A DNA stretch of 64,000 nucleotides. It comes from Lutjanus erythropterus (taxonomy: Eukaryota > Chordata > Actinopteri > Lutjaniformes > Lutjanidae). Location of the stretch: contig CM034592.1 in NCBI GenBank assembly GCA_020091685.1, positions 35,006,350 to 35,070,349 of the forward strand. The letters are read 5' to 3'. The notes under the pieces were generated by a model that had not been told where the DNA came from, ran no database searches, and saw nothing but the letters and a program-made list of their open reading frames with translations. The position numbers were made by a program, and so were the translations under genes. This document shows, piece by piece, positions 55,815 to 64,000 of this stretch. Every line of letters starts with the position of its first letter. The first letter of the stretch is position 1.

Positions 55815-56335
55815 TTAAGGGTCCAGTGTGTAAGATTTACAGGGATTTATTGGTGTAATATGGCAGGAATGCAATATAATATTAATAAGTACCATGAGTT
55901 TTCATTAGTATATGATCATCTTAAAATAAGAATCATTCGTGGAGATTTCCGTGTTGCACAACCATGTTTCTACAGGAGCCCTGAATGAACAAACCACCCA
56001 CTATTGTTTGTCCTACACTCTTGGAAGGGGAGGGTGAGACAAGCTGTATTCAGCAGGGCTGCACAGGATGAAAACACAACATATTGCAATTATTTTGACA
56101 TACTGTGATTGTGATATGATTCATGATTAGTGGAAATTATCACTTTTCATCACAGTTTTCAAAAATCTAATCATGATGATTTGACATTTGTTGGGATCTG
56201 TATCATTATAATGCTGTTTTATCACTCAGTTAGGATATTGCACTGTGCCATACTGCAATTTTGATATTTCTCTTAATTATGTAACCCTTATAGTCCCCGG
56301 TAGATGGCACTAAATCCCACACACTGGTCCTTTAA
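55815..56335 (+). mobile_element. TTAA MITE, AAGGGTCCAGTGTGT family
   Basis: Ends TTAAGGGTCCAGTGTGTAAG and CACACACTGGTCCTTTAA are inverted matches with TTAA at each outer edge, indicating piggyBac-like target choice. Interior words TTATTGGTGTAATATGGCAG, AATAAGAATCATTCGTGG and ACCATGTTTCTACAGGAGCC fit a family I know from percomorph fish. The middle is occupied by another repeat (56054-56290). The 108-codon frame (55662-55988) overlapping the left half is not a gene. Confidence 0.85.
56054..56290. mobile_element. Nested repeat, AGGGCTGCAC type
   Basis: Starts CAGGGCTGCACAGGATG and ends TAATTATGTAACCCTTA; the ends are imperfectly inverted (AGGGCTGCACA against AGGGTTACATA). Inside, ATTGCAATTATTTTGACAT, ACTGTGATTGTGATATG and TAGGATATTGCACTGTGCC are typical of a common fish repeat. 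Lies inside the 55815 MITE. Confidence 0.65.
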
Positions 56336-56339
56336 AAGA

Positions 56340-57100
56340 ACAATGAAGTACAAGGTGATGTTAAATGACCCTGTCTCTGTTTGTTGCACACAACAGCATC
56401 AGATTCAGTCTTATAATTACAAGATAAACTGTTGATTGAGAAATTAAAAATTGATTCCATACCTACTGTGGAGCCATTTCCTTGGTGAAAGTCCTGGAAT
56501 TCTTGCCAGTAAACCAATTTTGGCTTTCAAAGACCGTTTGGAGAGATTATTGTAAATAAAATTGGCCCTATCTAACAATTACTGAAATTGTAAACTCACA
56601 ATAAAATCTATAAAAATGAATTCTCAAAGGAAACAGTCAAGACCGTGCATTAGAGGTTATTTGGACAGAACAATCTTGACAGAGAGGCTGAAGATGGCTG
56701 CAGGATACAATCAGGGATTCACCGTGTTTGTTTGTGTTTGAGTGTAAAATTCAGTTTTACATGGAAGGAGGAAATAACAGGACGGTGTTAGAAATGTCTC
56801 CCGCTTCACTTGCTCCTGAAAATCATTGAGCAGCGGCGTTAACTCCACACACAGAGCTTGTTGGTCGGCTGGTTTAGTGCCGTCGTTATTCATTTCACTT
56901 GGGCTTCATTTCTTGATAGTTCTTATCTGCTCAGTCAGTCGTTGGAGCTTAATTGTATGAGTATGAGGACCCGAGTGAACACTGTTTATTCTGGAGTGAC
57001 TTATATTGCTTTAAAGCAGCAGAATAATTTTCTGCTTCAGCAGACACATTGTTGGATGAAATGTGGAAATAAAGCTTGAAGATCCACTTAGCATTACTTT
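56340..57100. other. No recognised feature
   Basis: Mixed sequence; no gene or repeat supported. Confidence 0.45.
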
Positions 57101-57109
57101 GATCTTATT

Positions 57110-57640
57110 ACAGCTTATGCCTGGCTCACGCATTCAGTTTATGTCAAAATACTTTTCACGGTTTTGAATATTCATTTAAGTCGGTAGTACACGCGGCACA
57201 CACAGTCCAGAACAGCGTTTTGTGACTGAATCAATATCAGACATGACAACAGCACTGCTGAGGGGGGAAATAGTTTAGAAAAATAACCCAGAAAATTCAA
57301 CAAACCTGCCTCAGTGTTTAAAATGCAAATTACTCAAAAGTATCCACAAGATCGTAAATTCTGTGTGAGTGAAATGTTAATGCAGCCGAGACAGCATTTA
57401 CCACTATAATTTGGTTTCTGAATTCTGACTGGGGTTTAGGTTTTGCATGTTATTATTCTTTGTCGGCTCCGCCGGTGTTCCTGAAAAAGAGCCTCGCTCA
57501 AACAAAGCTTCAAATTAGAGACTGAGACCTCCAGAAATCCAAACCTGTAACCTGATGTACACACCAGGTTAATAGCTGGAGCCGTTCTGCTGACAATGAA
57601 TAACAAGACAGCTCCTGAGACAAGACTTTAACATTGACAA
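57110..57640. promoter_or_regulatory. Weak candidate regulatory block
   Basis: Repeat-free, with GAATATTCATTTAAGTCGG near 57165, AAAATGCAAATTACTC near 57320 (octamer ATGCAAAT) and GACAATGAATAACAAGAC near 57592. Composition and motif evidence only. Confidence 0.28.
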
Positions 57641-57667
57641 ACTACTTTATTTGCTACCAGTAAATGT

Positions 57668-58155
57668 ATGGGTAATACTTTACAGTAGCACTTTATTTGA
57701 CAGGGTGTTCATAAGGCTGACATAACACTGTCTAATCCTACCTAACCCTAACCATGACATGACACCTGTCTTTATGAATATTTGTATTAAGTGTCATCGG
57801 GTGAGTTATGTAATTTTTAATGCAAATCAAGTCAATAATGTCTTTGTTATGACAACTTAGCTGACAGCATAAACTGTCAATGTGTCATTATGGAACTTAA
57901 AGAAACTGTTTAGCTTGTTATGCTTTAACATGACATTAAACTGTCATAAGTGGTTGGTTTTGACACTGACGGACTAAAGTGGGTCCATTCGGATTTGACA
58001 TAAAGATGTCCTTAAATGTTATAAGGCCAGTTTGACGACAGAGTACAATACCAAGGTGAGTCAAGTTATGGAAAGTCATAAGAAAAGACATTTCAAACAA
58101 TGTCACCTTGGCATTAAAATTACTGACTGCCATAAACATTCATAAAGTAAATACA
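57668..58155 (+). repeat. Dispersed repeat rich in TGTCAT/ATGACA
   Basis: Starts GGGTAATACTTTACAGTAGC and ACTTTATTTGACAGGGTG, then TTCATAAGGCTGACATAACA, and continues with many alternating TGTCAT and ATGACA/TGACAT words, ending near ATAAACATTCATAAAGTAAA. Recognised from memory as a very common teleost element with this GTAATACTTTA terminus. Confidence 0.7.
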
Positions 58156-58159
58156 TCAT

Positions 58160-60190
58160 ATTTCACATTCATATAAAATACGAGGAATATTTATATGACA
58201 ACTTTGATATTCATTAACTGTTACAGATGCTTCACAGCAGGACTTGTAGTTGTTGGCAACTACGTTTAACACTTAAAAATGTCCGCATATATGCATACAA
58301 CTACATTACAGCATCGTAAACCATTTAAAAACTGCCTACATAAATGCTAAATAGGGAGTTAGAATACCAGTTTATGATTTATAGCAAGATTATTGTGGAG
58401 GCTGTACGTCACCTTTCCATCTATATTCTTTAAGGAGTTTAAAGAGGACACATTCGTTTGTCTGTGGCATATTAAACATACTGAATGGTGACTTATAAAT
58501 ATGAATGTGGCTGTACAGTATGTCAAGAATTCATTTCTCCCTTTTGAATTTTCATCCAGGCCTCATTGTGATGCTTGGATGGAGATGTACAGTGTGCCGA
58601 ATGCAGTTTAGCGTTTCATTTGCATAAAATGTGACTGAATGGAAAAACACAGTGTGCTCTTATGCTAGCAGCACTCCTATAAGCCCACAGTGGCCGACTC
58701 TTCCTCTGTTCCCCCCCCGTGCCTGTGCAGTGTGATGATGCAGTAGGACAGCTATCTGATCCCTGCTGCGTTGTACCGTGTGTCCGGTGGCACAGAACAT
58801 GCTGTGAGGACACAGGATGAGTCAGAAGCAAGTAGACCTCGCTGAACCACAATAGATGGAGAGATAGAGAGGAACAGAATGAGATAGAGGGACTAGCCAA
58901 GTGTGGCAGAGGACTCCAGCTACACTGAGATGACCTCTGCCTCTGCACCCGAGGGGATATTTTCCAACAGGTCTGAGCCTAATGTTGGCTTCTGGAACTA
59001 AGTACCCAGCATCCTCTGGTCTGCCACTTCCAAAATAACACCACACCAAGCCCGGCGGGGAGAAACGCTGGATCAGGGCTGCAGTCCTCCACCCCTGCCC
59101 ACTAAATTTACTGGTGTTTTTCATAACTCCAATTTTCTCTGTCAGCATTAGACACGGTGGGACTCTGTGAGTCACATGGAGTTTGATTGTGGCGACTTAT
59201 TGAACCAGAAATAACTATAAAACTCAAGTTTTTACGCAGCAGAAATGAAAATGCTCTCTCTCTCTGGCTTTTACTATCTTTATAACACACATTAGTATAT
59301 TCCCAGTCAGAAAAATGTGCCTGAATGGAAGGCACTTTGCTCACCACATATCTAGGAGCCATTGTTAAATAGTGCGGACTAATAGGTCTTCCCACACTGC
59401 TGCTGTTTCCCTTGGAGCACAGTGGGGCACGCTTTAATTGATTGGTTGAAAAACACAACTGAGGCAGGACGCCACACTACTTTTTGCCACATAATATTGA
59501 CTGAATGGATGGATTTTGGACTCACTTCCCTCCAAAACACTACACCTTCTTCTCCCTCTTCTTCTTTTATGTAAACTGTCAGAGGTGGAGGTTTGGTTTC
59601 AGAAATGGAAAAACAGCATAATATCAAAGTTTCAACTAACAGAAAGAGGAGAAAGCAATTTCATCCGTTTATGTGCATTTATATCAACAACAAATTATTA
59701 AAATGGTTGTGGTGCTTTCCACAATAATGACAATGTAACACAAAAATAGAAACAATATTTTTTTGTGTTTTTAATGCACTAACCCATAAACTCACACTTA
59801 GTTTCTTCATTAAGACCTGATACTAGATAAATCATGTTGTATTTCCATCTTCACTACAAATAGCACTGGCCTTATCTACATACATTATCTTGATGGATGT
59901 TCAATTCTAGTGTATTTCAAGAGAATAGTAACTCTGTTTAAAGGTAAATACAAAATCTAATCTATGCATTTATATAAAGTAGTTAATATTTTAATCCAAA
60001 AATATGTCTTGCTTGCAGTTTTCTTCTCAGGCTGTCCCAACAACCTCCACCAAGACAAGGTAGGGTGTTCGTTGCCTGAAAGTCAAAATCCAAGGCTAAA
60101 AAGTTCTTCCGGTCCTTAAACTTGTTGTGAGTGTGTTCTAATAATTTTATATAAAGAACTAATATTATCAACAGAATGTGAGGAAGTAAC
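58160..60190. other. Gene-free stretch with minus-strand open frames
   Basis: Overlapping minus-strand frames of 110-117 codons (58616-58948, 58822-59175, 59108-59458) lie in three phases and show no known domain or shared reading direction that splicing would explain. No repeat is recognised. The sequence near 58930-59100 is G+C-richer. Confidence 0.45.
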
Positions 60191-60199
60191 AGTTATGAA

Positions 60200-60697
60200 G
60201 TATTGTCATAAACGTCTTTGTGTTGCAGGGATACCTGCTATCAAGCTAGCCCCTGCCCGTTCTGTGCTGTAATACCGCTTTGTGCCTCCAGAGGCAATAA
60301 TCCGATCATCTTGGCATGTCTTTGTAATGTTTAATAATTACTGACTCTGGCTTGTTGAAAATATTCTGGCTCCTTCCTGCCTCTCTGCTGCCCGACCTCC
60401 TGCTTCATGTTTTTCTCTCCATAGCTCGCTAATCGAGAGGCTGCTGAGCCTGGTTCTGTTGCCTGTGGTATAAACATAAGTACTCTGTTGGTGCTCTAAA
60501 CTGTGAGTCCGGCAAGACTTGAGGCGTAGTAAGGCCATTGGCTGTGGGGATAACCTGGGGCTAAATGAGCTATCGGCAGCTACTAGGCTAACTAGAGCTA
60601 AAAGAATAGTTAGCGGTTACTTTGGTGATCTGCTTGCCCCAGATTTGTTTGGAGTTACCCTCAGCAGGTACCAGTCCCTTACACACTGCCCCTTTAA
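60200..60697 (+). mobile_element. TTAA MITE partial copy, ...TACACACTGCCCCTTTAA end
   Basis: Contains TGTTGCAGGGATACCTGC, AGCTAGCCCCTGCCCGTTC, AGACTTGAGGCGTAGTAAGG, GGGGCTAAATGAGCTATCGG and AGCAGGTACCAGTCCCTTAC, ending ACACACTGCCCCTTTAA. The order is that of a non-autonomous element I recall from percomorph fish. The left terminus is not visible. The 66-codon minus and 76-codon plus frames here are repeat-derived. Confidence 0.75.
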
Positions 60698-60704
60698 AGC
60701 AACA

Positions 60705-61240
60705 CAGATGAGCTTATATCAACATTTTGAACAACTTAGACGTTTTTAGTCATCCAAACTAAAACTGTAAAAATAGTGCCATAACAGAATTTTCAGGTCT
60801 AAAAACACATGGTATAATTTGGAAAATGGCTGGCAGTAATGTGAATTACATTTGCATTTTAGTTAATGGACTAAAACATGAAAAAACTGCCTCTGTGGTC
60901 ATTTAAGACTGCTAATAATGAGGCTCAGTTAATAATAAGTTTGTCAGGGGAGTATTAATATAAAATATCGTCGTCTCACATTTCTGTATATAAAGCCTGA
61001 ATGTGCAACACATTTTTAATTGCATTTATTTTAGATTTTGGCACAAAGGAGAACATAAACGAGAACTGAGTGTGCCTTGGTTTTTAATTTGCTAATATTT
61101 CTTTTTGGATTCCTTGTATGATGCTGTCTTATTTACATACTTACAACATCTTGTACTCGACTGCCAACTGAGCCATATGCTGCAGTGTTAATTGTGCATT
61201 TGATTACATGCCATGCACTATTCCCTAAGAAGTTATAATT
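60705..61240. other. No recognised feature
   Basis: A+T-rich; no gene or repeat supported. Confidence 0.45.
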
Positions 61241-61249
61241 TTGTCAGGT

Positions 61250-61900
61250 AATCAGTCCTGCTGAGTTAAAGCTGTTGCTGACAGCCTGTCTGGTGCTCAT
61301 CTGTCACTTGTTGTGTGAGTTTCCCATGGCAGTCAGTTGTGTGATGTGCAAATCTTTTCCTTCTTTCAACTTATCTGTAGGATTGCGAGGGATTTGTGGG
61401 TACAAAAACAGGCTCGGGGCAAACTCTATCACTTTATGGAAATGGCCATTCCCTCGATCCATTCATCTGGGGATTTAAGTAGCACGCTTTCCTGCTCATC
61501 CTGTCATTACAATCCTTTTGTAAAACAGTCTTTCCAAAGGCATTTTGGATTGGCAACGCCTCAGCGTCCAAGACATCTCCGCGTTCCACCTTATCACTAT
61601 TATCAAGAAAAATGCTTTAAAACAAGGAACAGAATGTCAGACATCTTCCCACATGTAGGAGAGGATGGCAGAAGAACTAGTCATTATCACCACAAAGACT
61701 TCTGCAAGCGTTCATTTTGACGGAGCTATCTCACATCTAGAAGCCAGAGAACAGCAGTTCATCACGGACTCTTTCTGATCTACGTAATATGTGGTTGAGG
61801 TTGTCAGTTTAATTTAATTGCCATTTAATTCAGACATTAAAAGCATGGTAGTCTGGCTTAATTGTCTTAACGCTCAAAATGATGTCAGGCAGTGTGTGTT
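61250..61900. promoter_or_regulatory. Candidate conserved noncoding block
   Basis: Repeat-free, with GTGTGATGTGCAAATC near 61337, CCATTCATCTGGGGATTTAA near 61459, TGTCATTACAATCC near 61501 and the A+T-rich TTTAATTTAATTGCCATTTA near 61808. A 127-codon frame (61337-61720) crosses it, but its product resembles no family I know and its start has no supporting context. I favour regulatory sequence; an exon is the alternative. Confidence 0.38.
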
Positions 61901-62029
61901 TTATGTCTGCATCTTGTTTATAAGCACTTTAAATGACTGTAGGAGGATTTGATGTATAAAATACAGTCCTGTCCCCAAAGTTCTGGATTTAACTTGTGCT
62001 GAGTTTCCACAGCTCAGTTCTTCTTCACT

Positions 62030-62155
62030 TGACTCAACTTGCTGTTTTTTGGTTTTCCGTCGCCAAAATTTGTGGGTGGTACCTGCTGCATTTTTTTTGT
62101 TACCACCTGCGAGGTTCCAAGTGGCTCGAGCCAATTAGAACTGCAACGAAAAGTT
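62030..62155 (+). repeat. Suspected repeat fragment
   Basis: GGTTTTCCGTCGCCAAAATT, GGGTGGTACCTGCTGCA, TTACCACCTGCGAGGTTCC and AAGTGGCTCGAGCCAAT follow an order I recall from dispersed fish repeats. Single copy here. Confidence 0.45.
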
Positions 62156-62189
62156 CGATCGGAAAAAAAAAAAAAGACTTGCCAACTAT

Positions 62190-62367
62190 TCTGCTATTCT
62201 TCCTGGATTTTCGACCATTGGTTGAACAAAAGAAGCATTTTAAAGACGTCATTTTGGGTTCTGGGAAATTGTGGTCAGTAGCTTTTGACCTTTTATAGAC
62301 TAATCCGTTAATGTTGAAAATAATTGGCAGATTAATTGATAATGAAAATAATCATTAGTTGCAGTCC
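62190..62367 (+). mobile_element. hAT-type element, right terminus
   Basis: GACCTTTTATAGACTAATCC, TTGAAAATAATTGGCAGATT, AATTGATAATGAAAATAATC and ATTAGTTGCAGTCC. Read on the minus strand it opens GGACTGCAACTAATGATT, close to the GGGCTGCAACTAACGATTA terminus common to many vertebrate hAT-derived repeats. The left end is not identified. Confidence 0.7.
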
Positions 62368-62369
62368 AG

Positions 62370-64000
62370 TTTATGAGACATGCAGGAGGTGCATGCTAGT
62401 TGACTTCCCAGACAGACCGTCCATCCCACGTTTTTGTCTTGATTTTAGTAAGTGATGAAAGTGTTAGTAGATTTCGTCATAGTTTTTGTCACTGTGAATG
62501 AGTTTTTATTTAGTTGTCATCTGGTTTCGGGCAGTGAAAAAATGTTGTTGATGAAAAATGTGACAAAAATGGAGCAACCGTCGGCTGCTCTCTGATGGAG
62601 GATTTCCCAAACTCTCCTGTTTGTCTCAGCAGTCTTTTGTCTCACTCCCTTCAGCCTTTTATAAAACAAAGTTTGTCTCCTTGCTTTGACGAACAGCTTT
62701 TCCTTCAAAATCCTCCATTGTTCCTGCGTTTGTGGTTTGTGTCATGTTGAAGATGATGTCACGGCAGTTTCCTGCGGCGTCGTCGTAACGATCGTCTAAG
62801 AATCTGACCTGTGTTGAGGGGCAACTATCTGCAGTGGGAAATGAAATCCAGGTACCTAGAGGGAAACGGGTCAAGTAGAGTCGAACCTCACAACGCAGAG
62901 GCTACACGCTGAAATGAAAAAGTACACAGTACTTCTGACACACTGGTGCACTGAACCACTCAACATAAAATGCTTTGGAGCATATCATTCTCTATAACTA
63001 CAGGACACATCGCACATGCTGAAGTATGTCCCTCAGGAACTGGTCTTATTATTGTGCCTTTCTTTAACTGGAATGGAATTTTAAAAATGGTTGTGAGTTA
63101 AACCACAAGGTCAATGAATATTTTACCTTTGGAGCATTACTGACACTTCTGCATTAAATGTAAGTGCACAGAAATAGAATTGCCTCCAAAAACATAATTT
63201 CATCCGATATAGTATAGTTATATTGCTTTAGCGTTTGAATTAATCATTTCATTGCTTAAAATTGAAAAGTCTGCAATCAGTGTCTGGCACCAGATTAATA
63301 TTTTTCATATATGGAGTCACTGTTTGGGCTTTAAGGGCAGAATATGCCATTGAAAAAGAAAGCCTTTATTCAGATGGCTATTTTATGGTGGAATTCTAAA
63401 AACATAGACAATGTTTTGTTCATGTTAAAATAGAGCTGGGTCGCAACTCATGCGTAGCGGCACAAACAGCCTTCTTCAGGGTGTAACCCTCAGCAGTAGA
63501 TACTAGCTGATTGCAAACAACTGCTAATTGCAAATAGCTGAACCTGAAGTCAGTGAGCCCACGGGAAACAAATGCAAAGTGTTGCCACTGAATAAATAAA
63601 GTATATAAATTGCAGAATATACAGCATTGGTCAGATGCTGTTTGTAAACACTCCATTTAAAGTTGGACCCTCCACCAGCTTAAAGAATGAGAAAGAGGGG
63701 AGGGGAAGAGAGAGAATGTGAATACACACACCGGCCTGTACACACAATGCTGGATTTTGTGTGAATGCAGCTGAACTGAGCCTTCATCCTGTTGCTGCGT
63801 CCTCAGTCTGTTCTGCCAGTGTGTCTGTGTTTATCTCAGTCTGCAGCTCTCACAGACTGAGAGCAGAGGAAAGAAACAGAGATGTAAATGTTGGTAACTA
63901 CATTTTAACAGAGCCCCGGCCTCACAGTCATAGGGCAGGGTTTGTAAAATACAGCCACCACCACACTCTTGTACTGAGCCATAAGTAATGATTGATTACA
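62370..64000. other. No recognised feature
   Basis: Mixed A+T-rich sequence to the window edge, with a purine-rich spot at 63684-63718. Short frames on both strands have no recognisable motif. Confidence 0.5.

Noticed and set aside
58616..59458. Series of minus-strand frames of 110-117 codons
   Set aside because: They overlap each other in different phases, resemble no protein family I know, and no clear splice sites link them.
61337..61720. 127-codon plus-strand frame
   Set aside because: No recognisable domain, no start or splice context, and it lies in a stretch better explained as candidate noncoding regulatory sequence.

Overview
The window reads as gene-poor vertebrate nuclear DNA, most likely from a ray-finned (probably percomorph) fish. 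It is A+T-rich, carries several long (GT/CA)n microsatellites, and is littered with short decayed transposons and tRNA-derived SINEs whose sequences I recognise from teleost genomes. I find no convincing protein-coding exon, tRNA, rRNA or CRISPR, and nothing bacterial. The open frames that exist (at most about 150 codons) lie in low-complexity DNA, in repeats, or in G+C-richer stretches open on both strands; none shows a recognisable protein family apart from one broken transposase fragment. The window is therefore intergenic or deep-intronic.

Layout. 1-5.5 kb: mostly plain A+T-rich DNA with two candidate regulatory stretches. 6.3-9.9 kb: a pile of dispersed repeats, including an interrupted copy of a near-palindromic (foldback) element. 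11.2-12.0 kb and 22.5-23.3 kb: two copies of a transposon-like element built largely from GGTTCT/AGAACC repeats. 13.7-14.0 kb and 23.5-24.5 kb: candidate conserved noncoding elements with homeodomain and POU-like motifs. 15.1-15.3 kb: an A+T-rich tandem array. 19-21.4 kb and 26 kb: MITEs. 28.1-29.9 kb: a nest of repeats inside repeats, including a SINE. 30.1-31.1 kb: a candidate regulatory block. 31.4-32.0 kb: a hAT-like relic with the broken N-terminal BED zinc finger of its transposase. 36-39 kb: a perfect 23-bp hairpin, a polypurine tract and the most intact foldback element. 41-46 kb: further MITEs, one inserted in another, and two candidate regulatory blocks. 47-51.6 kb: SINE copies, one with a visible target-site duplication. 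52.6-54.4 kb: a candidate regulatory block, a (CAG)9 tract and another foldback copy. 55.7-62.4 kb: SINE tail, TTAA-flanked MITEs and a hAT-type terminus.

How it fits together. No genes act together here. The pattern of widely spaced, repeat-free, TAAT-rich stretches between eroded transposons is what one sees in the gene deserts around vertebrate developmental regulators, and that is my best interpretation. Conservation cannot be seen in a single sequence, so every 'candidate regulatory' call rests on composition and motifs only. Repeat assignments without a family name come from memory of recurrent teleost sequences plus copies and inverted termini visible in the window itself.
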